Notes: generated by a model not told the origin, from the sequence alone. A stretch of DNA of 64,000 nucleotides from Streptomyces lucensis JCM 4490 (GCF_014650035.1 NZ_BMUE01000002.1:682001-746000); one strand, 5' to 3'; positions 53,560 to 63,160 are shown, counted from the stretch's first letter. Numbers and translations: made by a program.

Positions 53560-54680
53560 GCACACCCAGACTGCGCGCGGACACACCGGCACGAGCCGGG
53601 CTCGACCCCGTGGAACTCGGGCACATGGCCGACGAGGTGCACGCCCTGACCGCCGGGGTGCGCCCCTGGGCGGCCGGCGCCGTCGTGCTGGCCGGCCGCG
53701 GCCCCGTGATCGCCCTCGCCGAGGCCGCCGGCTGGGCGGTGCGCTACGCCTCCTACGACCCCGGGACCGGCGCCGGGGTGGAGCTGCCGCCCGCCGCCCG
53801 GGTCCCGGCCACCGTCGGCACACCCTTCGACCTGGCCTCACTCACCAAGCTGTTCACGTCCGTCGCCGCCGTGCAGCAGGTCGAACGCGGCACCCTCGGC
53901 ATGGACGCCCGGGTCGGCGACTACCTCCCCGACTTCCGCGCCGCCGCCGACCACGGCGTCACGGTACGGCAGCTGTTCACCCACACCTCCGGGCTGCGCC
54001 CCGAACTCCCGCTGTACGACTGCCCGGACGACGAGGCCCGGACGGCCATGCTGCGGGCTGAGGCACCGGCCGCGCCACCCGGCACGTACCTGTACTCGGA
54101 CCTGAACATGCTCCTGCTGCAACGGGTGCTGGAGCGCATCACCGGCCGCGCCCTGGACGTCCTCGTCCAGGACGGCATCACCCGGCCGCTCGGCATGACC
54201 GCCACCGCGTTCGGGCCGCTGCCGGGCGCGGCGGCCACCGAGGACCAGCGGCGGCCGTGGGCCAAGGCCGAGCGGGGCATGCTGCGGGGCGTGGTCCACG
54301 ACGAGAACGCCTGGGCGCTCGGCGGGGTCGCCGGGCACGCGGGCCTGTTCTCCACCGCCCGCGACCTGGCCGTCTTCTGCCGGACCCTGCTCGCCGGCGG
54401 CGCCTACGGCCCCGCGCGCATCCTCGGCCCCGACTTCGTGGAGCTGCTGTTCACCCCGCCGGGCCTGGGCTTCGCCCTGGACCAGCCCTGGTTCATGGGC
54501 GAACTGGCGGGCCGGGGCGCGGCGGGCCACACGGGCTTCACCGGCACATCGCTGGTCCTGGACCGGGCGACCGACACCTTCCTCGTCCTGCTGGCCAACA
54601 CGGTGCACCCGCGCCGCCGTGCCCCGGACAGCAGGCCCAGAGCGGACCTGGCCACCCACCTGGCGAGAGCGGTGATCTGA
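53556..54680 (+). CDS. serine hydrolase (class C beta-lactamase fold)
   Basis: 374 aa. SxxK is FDLASLTKLFTSV (about 92-104); the YxN equivalent is LYSDLNMLLLQRV (about 180-192); GRGAAGHTGFTGTSL (about 323-337) provides the third motif. There is no signal peptide, so it is probably a cytosolic esterase or peptidase. The likely start is CTG 53556 inside CTGA, with GGAGGGAGA upstream and no in-frame ATG or GTG near. The usual N-terminal ARAGLDPVEL follows 14 residues later. Internal GTG/ATG starts near 53610-53630 would cut into that conserved region. Confidence 0.85.
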   Translation: MSTPRLRADTPARAGLDPVELGHMADEVHALTAGVRPWAAGAVVLAGRGPVIALAEAAGWAVRYASYDPGTGAGVELPPAARVPATVGTPFDLASLTKLFTSVAAVQQVERGTLGMDARVGDYLPDFRAAADHGVTVRQLFTHTSGLRPELPLYDCPDDEARTAMLRAEAPAAPPGTYLYSDLNMLLLQRVLERITGRALDVLVQDGITRPLGMTATAFGPLPGAAATEDQRRPWAKAERGMLRGVVHDENAWALGGVAGHAGLFSTARDLAVFCRTLLAGGAYGPARILGPDFVELLFTPPGLGFALDQPWFMGELAGRGAAGHTGFTGTSLVLDRATDTFLVLLANTVHPRRRAPDSRPRADLATHLARAVI

Positions 54681-54924
54681 CCGGCTCCGCGGGCGGACGG
54701 CGCGGGGCCGGTCAGGCCCCACGCCGCGGCCGACCCAGGCCCCGTCGTCGAACGCCCGCCTGCCCCGCGACGCCATGCACGCACTCTCGCCGTACCGGGC
54801 CCAGGCCCGAGTACATCCCGTACGAGGACCAGCACCCGGCACGCCGAGAGCACGCACCCGACGCCGCGAGGCCCGCCCTCCGGGCGGACGCCGGGAGTAT
54901 GACGACAGGGCCTAGAATTCCCGG

Positions 54925-55905
54925 GTGAACGACCCCCTCCGTACCGCGCTGGCCGAGCTGCTCGACGGGCTGCCGCCCACGGACGTGGCCCGCGCCGTGG
55001 ACCGGCTGATCGCCAACTACCGCGGAGCCACCCCCACCGACGCGCCGATCCTGCGCGACCGGGCCGACGTGGCCGCCTACGCCGCCTACCGCATGCCCGC
55101 CACCTTCGAGGCGGTGCGCTCCGCGCTGGAGGCGTTCGCGGCGGCCGTGCCCCACTGGACGCCCGGCAGCCACACCGACGTCGGCGGCGGCACCGGCGCC
55201 GCCACCTGGGCCGTCGCGGCGACCTGGCCCGGCGGGCGTGGCGTCACCGTGCTGGACTGGGCGGAGCCCGCGCTCGCCCTCGGCCGGGAGATCGCCGCCG
55301 CCCACCCGGACCTGAGGGACGCCCGCTGGCAGCGCGCCCGGATCGGCGCGGGCCTCACCCTCGCCACCACCGACCTCGTCACGGTGTCGTACGTCCTCAA
55401 CGAGCTGTCCGAGGCCGACCGCGCGATCCTCGTCGACACCGCCGCCGGCGCCGCGCAGGCCGTCGTCGTCGTCGAGGCCGGCACCCCGGCCGGATACGCC
55501 CGCGTCATCGAGGCCCGCGACCGCCTGATCCGGGCCGGGTTCCACGTCGCCGCGCCCTGCCCGCACAGTGCGGCCTGCCCGATCGTGCCCGGCCAGGACT
55601 GGTGCCACTTCTCCGCCCGGGTCGGCCGCTCGTCCCTGCACCGCCAGGTCAAGGGCGGCGCGCTCGCCTACGAGGACGAGAAGTTCAGCTACGTCGCCGC
55701 CACCCGGCTGCCCGTCGAGCCCGCCCCCTCCCGGGTGGTCCGGCGCCCGCAGATCCGCAAGGGCCAGGTGCTGCTCGACCTGTGCGAGACCGACGAGCGG
55801 CTGAGCCGTACCACCGTCACCAAACGCCACGGCGACCTGTACAAGGCGGCCCGGGACGCCGACTGGGGCGACGCCTGGCCGCCGCACGGCGACGCCGCGC
55901 CGTAG
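54925..55905 (+). CDS. Rsm22-family ribosome assembly/methyltransferase-like protein
   Basis: 326 aa. SAM-like motif TDVGGGTGAATWAVAATW (about 79-96) and VSYVLNELSEADR (about 155-167). A cysteine set, CPHSAACPIVPGQDWCHFS (about 212-230), probably ligates an Fe-S cluster, as in yeast Rsm22 and METTL17. It is expected to act on the small ribosomal subunit. GTG 54925 has TAGAAT at 54913-54918 with a 6-nt spacer, so probably leaderless. The 244 bp before it hold no gene. Confidence 0.88.
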   Translation: MNDPLRTALAELLDGLPPTDVARAVDRLIANYRGATPTDAPILRDRADVAAYAAYRMPATFEAVRSALEAFAAAVPHWTPGSHTDVGGGTGAATWAVAATWPGGRGVTVLDWAEPALALGREIAAAHPDLRDARWQRARIGAGLTLATTDLVTVSYVLNELSEADRAILVDTAAGAAQAVVVVEAGTPAGYARVIEARDRLIRAGFHVAAPCPHSAACPIVPGQDWCHFSARVGRSSLHRQVKGGALAYEDEKFSYVAATRLPVEPAPSRVVRRPQIRKGQVLLDLCETDERLSRTTVTKRHGDLYKAARDADWGDAWPPHGDAAP

Positions 55906-56190
55906 CCGGGCGCGGCAGCCGCACGTCCGGCCCGCCGTGGGGAAGCGAGCCCCCGCCGTGATCCGCGGCGGCGGAGGTCCCGCCGGGCGGTCCGCGCCGG
56001 GTGCACCGCCACCGGTGGACGGTCCGCCCGCCGGCCCCCAGGACGCACCCCGCGGCAGCGCCCCGGGTGTGAGGCGGGTCTCCCCGGCGTCCCACCGTTC
56101 CCCCCGCATGCCCCCGAAGCGCATGAAGATGGGACGATAAGGCATGCTGTCCGCACACCAGCGAGGCGAGCACGGGACCGAAGGGGTTAG

Positions 56191-56919
56191 ATGAGCGCGA
56201 CGTTCGGCGGCCGGAGCGGCCGGCAGGGCAGACTCTCCCAGTGGCTGCGTGGACGCCGCCCGAAGGACACCGCCGACGACGGCGGCCGTGAGGCCCTGCT
56301 GCTCGCCGCCGCCGGAGCGGGCCTGCCGCTCGCCCCCGCCGCGCACCCCGCACCCGGCTACGGCTGCTCCTGCGACCGCGTCGGCTGCCCCACCCCGGGC
56401 CGGCACCCGGTGTCGTTCGCCTGGCAGACCCAGTCGACCACCGACCGCGCCCAGATCGAGCGCTGGGCCCGCCACCAGCCGCAGGCCAACTTCGTCACCG
56501 CGACCGGCATGGTCCACGACGTCCTCGACGTGCCCCTGGAGGCCGGCCGAGAGGCCCTGGAGCGGCTGCTCGACGCCGGTGTCGAGGTCGGCCCGGTCGC
56601 CGAGAGCGACGACGGCCGCATGGCGTTCTTCACCCTCACCCGCGGCACCCCCGAGGACGAGGACGAGTGGTGGCCCTGTGAGCTGGACTGCCACCCGGAG
56701 ACCATGGACGAGCACCCCGGCCTGCGCTGGCACTGCCGCGGCTCCTACGTCCTCGTACCGCCCGCACGGCTGCCCGGCGACGACAGGTGGGTGCGCTGGG
56801 CGCGCGGCCCGGAGCATCCGCTGCCGGACCCGCTGACCCTGCTGGAGGCGCTCACCGACGCCTGTGCCCGGTACGCGGGATCCGGCCACCCGGGCACTCC
56901 CTGGCCGCTGCGCCACTGA
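56191..56919 (+). CDS. bifunctional DNA primase/polymerase N-terminal domain protein
   Basis: 242 aa from ATG 56191, which follows AAGGGG. ALLLAAAGAGLPLAPAAHP, then GCSCDRVGCPTPGRHPVSFAW (Cys-rich, about 62-82) and QIERWARHQPQANFVTATG match the front of prim-pol domain proteins. The catalytic D-x-D region appears altered (HDVLDVPLEAG has a single Asp pair), so activity is uncertain. There is no helicase part. Stand-alone forms are common in Streptomyces, with unknown function. The 285 bp before it show no gene. Confidence 0.8.
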   Translation: MSATFGGRSGRQGRLSQWLRGRRPKDTADDGGREALLLAAAGAGLPLAPAAHPAPGYGCSCDRVGCPTPGRHPVSFAWQTQSTTDRAQIERWARHQPQANFVTATGMVHDVLDVPLEAGREALERLLDAGVEVGPVAESDDGRMAFFTLTRGTPEDEDEWWPCELDCHPETMDEHPGLRWHCRGSYVLVPPARLPGDDRWVRWARGPEHPLPDPLTLLEALTDACARYAGSGHPGTPWPLRH

Positions 56920-56935
56920 CGCCGGGACCGCCGCC

Positions 56936-57928
56936 TCAGCCGCCCTGCGCGGACGTCAGCCCCTGCACCCGCCCCAGCAGCCGCACCGGACCGCTGCCGG
57001 CCGGCACGAGCGCGGACTCGTTGGCGATCGACTCCAGCGTGAGGGACTGCTTCACCTCGCCCTTCGTCAGGGCCAGCACGTCCTTGTTGGGCACCGGCAC
57101 CGAGGTGCCCGCGGCGGCGGTCTGCTTCTCGTAGTGGTGCGTGGTGAAGAACACCAGCGCCCCGCCGTCCGCCGTGCGCAGCGCGAGCGGCGCGTAGTCG
57201 CCGTGGGTGAGTGGCTCGTCGATGAACTGCCGGACCAGGCCCGGCCGCTTGGCGGCCTTGGCGCGGTCCGCGCGCAGACCGCTGGTGTTCCGGCCGTCCG
57301 CGAAGGCCTCCCCGCCGTCCTTCAGGTACGTCACGTACTTCCGGCTCAGCTCCTCGGGCCGCACCGCCAGCCGAGCGGAGCCGGCCGGCACGGCCTCGGC
57401 CCAGCCGTCCCCGTCCGTTTTGAACGCCGGTACGGTGCCGGGCACCGCGAGCGTCAGGTAGGACACCTGCCAGCGCTCGTTCAGGCCGTAGCGGGTGAAC
57501 ACCAGCAGCCAGCGGAAGTCGCCGCCCTTGTTGCCCTTGGCGTCGGCGACGAACCAGCGGGGCCAGCCGGCCTTCTTGGGGATCGTGAACTTCGGGTCCG
57601 TCAGCTTGAGCGCGGTGTGGTCGGCGTTGCCCGCGGGGCTGTTGGCGTGGCCCGCCTTCAGCCGTGCGGCGTCGATGTCGGAGAGCGCGCCGGTGACGTA
57701 GGGGGCGTCCAGGGAACTGTCGTAGGCCTCGTCGGCCTTGTTGTACGCCTGGGTGAACGCGGCGAGCGCCTTGGCAGCCTCGGCGCGTGTGGTGGCGGGC
57801 AGCTCCACGCGCTCCCCGTGCACCACCACGCATCCGCTCGCGGTCAGCGACATAGCGGTCAGCGAGGCCGCTATGAGTGCGTTACGGTCACGCCGGCGAA
57901 GCCGTCGACGGCTGCTTTCCCTGGTCAT
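56936..57928 (-). CDS. lipoprotein of unknown function
   Basis: 330 aa. A basic N-terminus (RRRLRRRDR) and a lipobox LTASGC (Cys about 33) indicate export and lipid anchoring. The mature region is mixed alpha/beta with FRWLLVFTRYGLNERWQVSY and HGDYAPLALRTADGGALVFF. The start lies inside the 3' end of efeU (41-bp overlap), so it is probably translated as the last gene of the iron-uptake operon. A role in iron uptake is possible but not shown by motifs. Confidence 0.75.
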   Translation of the reverse strand: MTRESSRRRLRRRDRNALIAASLTAMSLTASGCVVVHGERVELPATTRAEAAKALAAFTQAYNKADEAYDSSLDAPYVTGALSDIDAARLKAGHANSPAGNADHTALKLTDPKFTIPKKAGWPRWFVADAKGNKGGDFRWLLVFTRYGLNERWQVSYLTLAVPGTVPAFKTDGDGWAEAVPAGSARLAVRPEELSRKYVTYLKDGGEAFADGRNTSGLRADRAKAAKRPGLVRQFIDEPLTHGDYAPLALRTADGGALVFFTTHHYEKQTAAAGTSVPVPNKDVLALTKGEVKQSLTLESIANESALVPAGSGPVRLLGRVQGLTSAQGG

Positions 57929-58760
57929 CGGGCTCCTTCACCTTCCCCTTCCCGGAGGCGAACCCTACCGGGGCGAGGAAGATCGCGAGCGTCGGGACCA
58001 GGTACAGCAGCCACACCGTGATCTGCACGACCGTCGGGTCCGGCTGGAAGTTGAATACGCCCTTGAGCAGGGTGCCGTACCAGCTGTCCGGCGGGATGGC
58101 GCCGCTGATGTCGAAGGCCAGGTGGTTGATGCCCGGGATCCAGTCGGCCTCCTGCAGGTCGTGGAAGCCGTACGCCAGCACGCCCGCCGCGACCACGACC
58201 AGCATGCCGCCGGTCCAGGTGAAGAACTTCGCCAGGTTGATCCGCAGGGCGCCGCGGTAGAACAGCCAGCCGAGCAGGACCGCGGTCGCGAGGCCGAGGG
58301 CGACGCCGACCAGCGGGCGCGGGGTGCCGTCGGAGGCCGCGTGCACCGACGCCCACACGAACAGCGCGGTCTCCAGGCCCTCCCGGCCGACGGCGAGGAA
58401 CGCGGTGGCGACCAGCGCGCCCGTGCCCATGGCGAGGGCGGCGTCCAGCTTGCCGTGCAGCTCCGACTTCAGGTGCCGGGCGGTGCGCCGCATCCAGAAC
58501 ACCATCCACGTCACCAGGACGACGGCGACGACGGACAGCGAGCCGCCGAGCGCCTCCTGCGCCTGGAACGTCAGCTCCTGCGAGCCGAACTCCAGGGCGC
58601 AGCCGAAGCCCATCGCGATGGCGACCGCGATGCCGATGCCGATCCAGATCGGCCGCAGGGCGTCCCGGCGGCCGGTCTTGACCAGGTAGGCGATCAGGAT
58701 GCAGACGACGAGCGACGCCTCCAGGCCCTCGCGCAGGCCGATCAGGTAGTTGGAGAACAC
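57888..58760 (-). CDS. efeU: ferrous/ferric iron permease EfeU (FTR1 family)
   Basis: 290 aa with seven membrane helices. Iron-binding motifs LREGLEASLVV (about 8-18) and VGREGLETALFVW (about 123-135) carry the two RExxE signatures of FTR1-type permeases. It imports iron oxidised or delivered by EfeB and EfeO. ATG 58760 is 3 nt after the efeB stop, so the operon is efeO-efeB-efeU plus the lipoprotein. Control is by the iron boxes near 61240. Confidence 0.92.
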   Translation of the reverse strand: MFSNYLIGLREGLEASLVVCILIAYLVKTGRRDALRPIWIGIGIAVAIAMGFGCALEFGSQELTFQAQEALGGSLSVVAVVLVTWMVFWMRRTARHLKSELHGKLDAALAMGTGALVATAFLAVGREGLETALFVWASVHAASDGTPRPLVGVALGLATAVLLGWLFYRGALRINLAKFFTWTGGMLVVVAAGVLAYGFHDLQEADWIPGINHLAFDISGAIPPDSWYGTLLKGVFNFQPDPTVVQITVWLLYLVPTLAIFLAPVGFASGKGKVKEPDDQGKQPSTASPA

Positions 58761-58763
58761 GGG

Positions 58764-60032
58764 CTACGCCTCCTTCGAGAACAGCGCGCGGCCCCACCAG
58801 TCGCCGGAGTCCCGGACGCCGGGGGGAACCGCGAAGACCGCCGAACCCACGTGCTGGATGTACTCGTTGAGCGCGTCGTGCGCGGACAGCCGGCGCTGCA
58901 GCGGGATGAACCCCTCGCGCACGTCGCGCTGGTAGGCCAGGAAGAACAGGCCCGCGTCGAGACGGCCGAGGCCGTCGGTGCCGTCCGTGAAGGAGTAGCC
59001 GCGGCGCAGGATGGTGATGCCGCCGTTGGAGTCGGGGTGCGCGAGCCGCACGTGCGCGTCCGGCTTCATCGCCTTCAGGAACGGCTTGTCGTGCTCCTTG
59101 GCCTTGCCGACCGGTGCGCCCTCGCCCTTGTCCCGTCCGAAGATGTCCTCCTGCTCCTGCAGGGGGGTGCGGTCCCACGTCTCGATGTTCATGCGGATGC
59201 GACGGGCGACGAGGTAGGAGCCGCCCGTCATCCAGGCGTCGCCGTCGCCGCCGTCCCCGTCGCCGACCCACACGTGCTTCTTCAGGCGGTCGCTCTCCGT
59301 CCCCGCGATGTTGCGGGTGCCGTCCTTGAAGCCGAACAGGTTGCGCGGGGTCTGCGCCCCCGGGGTGGTGGAGGAGGTCTTGCCGAAGCCGAGCTGGGAC
59401 CAGCGCACGGCGACCTTTCCGAAGCCGATGCGGGCCAGGTTGCGGATGGCGTGCACGGCGACCTGCGGGTCGTCGGCGCAGGCCTGGACGCACAGGTCGC
59501 CGCCGGTGCGGGCCCTGTCCAGGTTGTCCCCGGGGAACGCGGGCAGGTCGGCCAGGGCCGCGGGCCGCCTGCCGTGCAGTCCGAACTTGTCGAACAGCGA
59601 CGGCCCGAAGCCGATCGTGAGCGTCAGCCGGGACGGCTTGAGGCCCAGCGCCTCACCGGTGTCGTCCGGAGGGGCCTCGGCGAGTCCGCCGTAGGCGCCC
59701 TCGCCGACCGGCCTGCCCGCGGTCATCCGCCGGGCCGCCTCCGTCCAGTCCTTGAGCATCTGCACGAACTCGGCGCGGTCGTCGGTCTTCACGTCGAACG
59801 CGGCGAAGTGCAGCCGGTCCTGCACCGGGGTGGCGATGCCGGCCTGGTGGGCGCCGTGGAACTCCACCGCGCCGCCCATGTCGGCGGCGGCCGGGTCCAC
59901 GTCGTTGCCGACCTCGGCCATCGCCATCGCGCCACCGGCCGCCGCGGCGCCCAGGGCGAGCCCGGCACCGCCCCAGCCGATCAGCGCCCGGCGCGACGGA
60001 CTGCCGCCCTTGGTCTCCTGCGTCTCGGTCAT
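58764..60032 (-). CDS. efeB: EfeB, Tat-exported DyP-type heme peroxidase
   Basis: 422 aa. The Tat motif SRRALIGWGGAGLALG (about 13-28) is followed by a DyP peroxidase fold: FKDGTRNIAGTE (GxxDG-type, catalytic Asp), a proximal heme His in the VRLAHPDSN region and GLFFLAYQRD at the end. In EfeUOB systems it takes iron from heme or oxidises Fe(II) outside the membrane. It lies 21 nt after efeO. Start ATG 60032. Confidence 0.92.
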   Translation of the reverse strand: MTETQETKGGSPSRRALIGWGGAGLALGAAAAGGAMAMAEVGNDVDPAAADMGGAVEFHGAHQAGIATPVQDRLHFAAFDVKTDDRAEFVQMLKDWTEAARRMTAGRPVGEGAYGGLAEAPPDDTGEALGLKPSRLTLTIGFGPSLFDKFGLHGRRPAALADLPAFPGDNLDRARTGGDLCVQACADDPQVAVHAIRNLARIGFGKVAVRWSQLGFGKTSSTTPGAQTPRNLFGFKDGTRNIAGTESDRLKKHVWVGDGDGGDGDAWMTGGSYLVARRIRMNIETWDRTPLQEQEDIFGRDKGEGAPVGKAKEHDKPFLKAMKPDAHVRLAHPDSNGGITILRRGYSFTDGTDGLGRLDAGLFFLAYQRDVREGFIPLQRRLSAHDALNEYIQHVGSAVFAVPPGVRDSGDWWGRALFSKEA

Positions 60033-60053
60033 CGCCCTGCCCCTGTCCCGCGC

Positions 60054-61190
60054 TTACTTCACGACCGTGGCGGCGAGCTTGGACAGCGGCTCGGCGAGCG
60101 CGTTCACCGCGTCCGACAGCTCCTTCTGCTGCTCCTTGCCGACCTTGTCGTAGGTGACGAAGTCGTAGGAGTCCTTGTCGGAGCGGTACTTGTCCAGCAG
60201 CGTGCCGAGCGCCGCGAACTGCTTGTCCAGCTCCTTGGCCAGTGCCGGGTCGTTCTTCGCGGCGACGGGCCTGAGCAGCTCGTAGGCCTTCTGCGCGCCC
60301 TCGACGTTGCCCTTGAAGTCGACCAGGTCGGTGTGCGAGTAGAACTCCTCCTCGCCGGTGACCTTGCCCTTGGCGACCTCGTCCAGCAGCTCCTTGGCGC
60401 CGTTGGCCATGGAGGTCGGGGTGATCTCGGCCTTGCCGACCCGCTTCTGCCAGTCCTTCAGGTCGGCGAGGAGCCGGTCGGCGAGGGTCTTCTCCTCGGC
60501 GCCCACCTTCTTGTCCTCCCACAGCGCCTGCTCCAGGCGGTGCCAGCCGGTCCACTTCTGCCCGGCCTCCAGGTCGGGCTTGCGGATGTCGACCTTGGGG
60601 TCGATGTCACCGAAGGACTCGGCGACCGGCTCGGTGCGCTCCCAGCCGAGACGGGAGGGCGCGTAGGCCTTCTTGGCGGCGTCGACGTCGCCGTCCTTGA
60701 CGGCCTTCACGAAGGTCTCGGCCAGCGGCAGCGTGGCGTCGGCCTGGTCCTGCACGTACTGCCGGTAGTCGGCGACGGCCTTGTCCAGCTTCGGGTCGCG
60801 CTCGGCGGACGTGCCGCCGCCGGTCACGGTGAGCTTCTGCCGCACGCCGTGGCCCTTCATGCCCGGCCGGCAGGCGATCTCGTACGCCCCGGCCTTCACC
60901 TCGGCGGTCAGCGTGTACTTGGTGCCCGGCCCGATGTTCTCCTTCTCGGAGACGATCCGGTCGTCGGGGAAGAGGATCTCGACCTCGGTGGCCCTGGAGC
61001 CCGTGTTCTCGATCTTCAGCGTGACCTGGCCCGCCGGTACGGACTTGGTGGAGGTCTTGCACGTGGAGTCGGCGGCGGTGACCCGGATGGCGTCGCCGTC
61101 CTTGGCATCGCTCTTCGCGGTGCAGGCCGGCAGGGCGGTCAGAGCGGCCGCGGTCGCGGCGGCGGTGACGGTCAGTCGGACGGCTCGCAT
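60054..61190 (-). CDS. efeO: EfeO, iron-binding lipoprotein (cupredoxin + M75 imelysin domain)
   Basis: 378 aa. Lipobox ALPACT (Cys about 23). The N-terminal cupredoxin-like domain (about 30-125) is marked by YEIACRPGMKGHGVRQKLTV. The C-terminal helical M75 domain has WTGWHRLEQALW (HxxE iron site, about 198-209) and EFYSHTDLVDFKGNVEGAQ. It binds iron at the cell surface and hands it to EfeU. First gene of the operon; the promoter region contains two DtxR-type iron boxes. Confidence 0.93.
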   Translation of the reverse strand: MRAVRLTVTAAATAAALTALPACTAKSDAKDGDAIRVTAADSTCKTSTKSVPAGQVTLKIENTGSRATEVEILFPDDRIVSEKENIGPGTKYTLTAEVKAGAYEIACRPGMKGHGVRQKLTVTGGGTSAERDPKLDKAVADYRQYVQDQADATLPLAETFVKAVKDGDVDAAKKAYAPSRLGWERTEPVAESFGDIDPKVDIRKPDLEAGQKWTGWHRLEQALWEDKKVGAEEKTLADRLLADLKDWQKRVGKAEITPTSMANGAKELLDEVAKGKVTGEEEFYSHTDLVDFKGNVEGAQKAYELLRPVAAKNDPALAKELDKQFAALGTLLDKYRSDKDSYDFVTYDKVGKEQQKELSDAVNALAEPLSKLAATVVK

Positions 61191-61222
61191 GCAGGCTCCA
61201 AGCGGATCTGATCTGGGGGCGC

Positions 61223-61241
61223 TCTGGTGAGGCTCACCTAA
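61223..61241 (-). promoter_or_regulatory. DtxR/DmdR1-type iron box 1
   Basis: TTAGGTGAGCCTCACCAGA on the minus strand; it matches most positions of the TTAGGTTAGSCTAACCTAA consensus. It sits 33 bp before efeO. Confidence 0.75.
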
Positions 61242-61242
61242 C

Positions 61243-61261
61243 TTACATGAGGCTTACCTCA
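61243..61261 (-). promoter_or_regulatory. DtxR/DmdR1-type iron box 2
   Basis: TGAGGTAAGCCTCATGTAA on the minus strand, 1 bp from box 1. Two adjacent boxes suggest tight iron repression of efeO and possibly of the divergent gene. Confidence 0.65.
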
Positions 61262-61331
61262 CCCATACCCGTGCGGGTCGTGATTCAGCTCTCACGCGAA
61301 AGCGGTGGACGAGCGATGTTTCAATTCCGTA

Positions 61332-61976
61332 GTGACTGACTACGACGTACTGCGCGTCTTCTGCGGGCCGGGCGGAGGCTACGGCAACGAGCTCGGCGTC
61401 GTCCGGGACGGCTCCGTGCTGCCCGAGCCGGGCGAGCGGCAGGAGCTGGCAGCCAAGCTCGGCTTCAGCGAGACCGTGTTCGTGGACGATCCCGAGCGCG
61501 GCGTGATCGACATCTACACCCCCACCCTGCGGCTGCCGTTCGCCGGTCACCCCTGCGTCGGCACCGCCTGGCTGCTGGACGTACCCGAGCTGGTCACCCC
61601 GGCCGGGCTCGTCGGGACCCGGCTGGACGGGGAGTTCAGCTGGATCGAGGCCCGCGCGGAGTGGGTCCCGCCGCGCACCCTGCGCCAGTACGCGAGCGCC
61701 GCCGAGGTGGACGCGCTCGACGTGCCGCCGAAGGGGGAGTGGATCTACGCCTGGGCGTGGGAGGACGAGGCGGCCGGCCGCGTCCGCGCCCGCGCCTTCC
61801 CGGGCCGCGACGACGGCATCGACGAGGACGAGGCGACCGGCGCGGCCGCGCTGCTGCTGACCGACCGGCTGGGCCGCGCCCTGAACATCGCCCAGGGCGC
61901 GGGGTCCCAGATCCTCACGGCGCCCCAGCCGCACGGCTGGACCGAGGTCGGCGGACGGGTCCTCCTGGAGCGCTGA
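61332..61976 (+). CDS. PhzF-family isomerase-like protein
   Basis: 214 aa. The PhzF fold is recognisable from VFCGPGGGYGNELGVV (about 8-23), the catalytic-type region LGFSETVFVDDP with its Glu (about 43-54) and LPFAGHPCVGTAWLL (about 67-81). The C-terminal DEDEATGAAALLL (about 171-183) is also typical. It is shorter than most PhzF proteins (about 280 aa). It may be an epimerase or isomerase; substrate unknown. GTG 61332 is preferred over GTG 61305; neither has a strong ribosome binding site. Confidence 0.8.
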   Translation: MTDYDVLRVFCGPGGGYGNELGVVRDGSVLPEPGERQELAAKLGFSETVFVDDPERGVIDIYTPTLRLPFAGHPCVGTAWLLDVPELVTPAGLVGTRLDGEFSWIEARAEWVPPRTLRQYASAAEVDALDVPPKGEWIYAWAWEDEAAGRVRARAFPGRDDGIDEDEATGAAALLLTDRLGRALNIAQGAGSQILTAPQPHGWTEVGGRVLLER

Positions 61977-61998
61977 CGCGCCGGACGCGGCCCAGGGC

Positions 61999-62856
61999 CT
62001 ACGGCAGGGTGAGGATGTCCGCGCCGGTCTCCGTGACGACCAGCGTGTGCTCGAACTGGGCGGTCCGCCTGCGGTCCTTCGTCACGACCGTCCAGCCGTC
62101 CTCCCACATGTCGTACTCGTGGGTGCCCAGCGTCAGCATCGGCTCGATGGTGAAGGTCATGCCCGGCTGCATGACCGTCGTGGCGTGCGGGCTGTCGTAG
62201 TGCGGGATGATCAGCCCCGAGTGGAACGACGAGTTGATGCCGTGACCGGTGAAGTCACGGACGACCCCGTAGCCGAAGCGCTTGGCGTACGACTCGATGA
62301 CCCGGCCGATGATGTTGATCTGCCGGCCGGGCTTCACGGCCTTGATCGCGCGGTTGAGGGACTCGCGGGTGCGCTCCACCAGCAGCCGCGACTCCTCGTC
62401 CACCTCGCCGACGAGGTAGGTGGCGTTGTTGTCGCCGTGCACCCCGCCGATGTACGCCGTCACGTCCAGGTTGACGATGTCGCCGTCCCTGAGCACGGTC
62501 GAGTCCGGGATGCCGTGGCAGATGACCTCGTTGACGCTGGTGCACAGCGACTTGGGGAAGCCCCGGTAGCCCAGCGTCGACGGATAGGCGCCGTGGTCGC
62601 ACATGTAGTCGTGGGCGACCTTGTCCAGCTGGTCCGTGGTGACTCCGGGCGCGATGATCCTCGCGGCCTCCTCCATCGCCCGCGCGGCGATGCGGCCGGC
62701 GACGCGCATCGCCTCGACGGTCTCCGGCGTCTGCACCTCGGGCCCGGTGTACGGCGCCGGCGCGGGCTTGCCGACGTACTCGGGACGGCGGATGTTGCCG
62801 GGGACGGAACGGGTGGGAGACAGCTCCCCTGGTACGAGCAGCGACTGGCCAGACAT
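61999..62856 (-). CDS. map: methionine aminopeptidase, type I
   Basis: 285 aa. Removes the N-terminal Met from new proteins. Metal ligands are visible in [19 protein letters not shown] (two Asp), [13 protein letters not shown] (His), FTIEPML (Glu) and QFEHTLVVT (Glu). [11 protein letters not shown] carries the substrate His. The N-terminal extension of about 40 aa ([19 protein letters not shown]) is typical of the actinobacterial MapA/MapB form. ATG 62856 has TAGACT at 62864-62869 with a 7-nt spacer, so probably leaderless. Confidence 0.95.
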   Translation of the reverse strand: MSGQSLLVPGELSPTRSVPGNIRRPEYVGKPAPAPYTGPEVQTPETVEAMRVAGRIAARAMEEAARIIAPGVTTDQLDKVAHDYMCDHGAYPSTLGYRGFPKSLCTSVNEVICHGIPDSTVLRDGDIVNLDVTAYIGGVHGDNNATYLVGEVDEESRLLVERTRESLNRAIKAVKPGRQINIIGRVIESYAKRFGYGVVRDFTGHGINSSFHSGLIIPHYDSPHATTVMQPGMTFTIEPMLTLGTHEYDMWEDGWTVVTKDRRRTAQFEHTLVVTETGADILTLP

Positions 62857-62914
62857 ACCGGCGAGTCTATCCAGCGGACATGGGGGAACATGTCGGTGGC
62901 GAGAGGAGCTGCCC

Positions 62915-63148
62915 ATGGCCCTGTTCAAGAAGCGCACCGCCGGCAAGCCGGGCGAGTGGTACTACTGCCTGGAGCACAAGAAGGTCGAGGAGGGCCCGGA
63001 CTGCCCGGGCCGGGACCGTTTCGGCCCGTACGCCTCCCGGGAGGAGGCGCAGCGCGCGATGGACACCGCCCGCGAGCGCAACCTGGAGTGGGAGAACGAC
63101 CCGCGCTGGCACGACGCCCCCGCCGCCGGCCCGGCCGACGAGGAGTGA
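62915..63148 (+). CDS. small conserved protein
   Basis: 77 aa. [20 protein letters not shown] (about 11-30) with two Cys and one His may bind metal, followed by [20 protein letters not shown], a SPOR-like helix pattern. ATG 62915 follows GAGAGGAG. The protein is soluble and strongly charged. It lies convergent with an MFS gene, and divergent from map. Function unknown. Confidence 0.75.
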   Translation: MALFKKRTAGKPGEWYYCLEHKKVEEGPDCPGRDRFGPYASREEAQRAMDTARERNLEWENDPRWHDAPAAGPADEE

Positions 63149-63160
63149 TCAGCCCCCGGT

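Noticed and set aside
57738..61211. An open plus-strand frame of more than 1,100 codons antisense to efeUOB
   Set aside because: It is a mirror of GC-rich genes on the other strand; the residue mix (Gln/His/Arg/Gly/Val runs) is not protein-like, and the minus-strand genes have clear family motifs.
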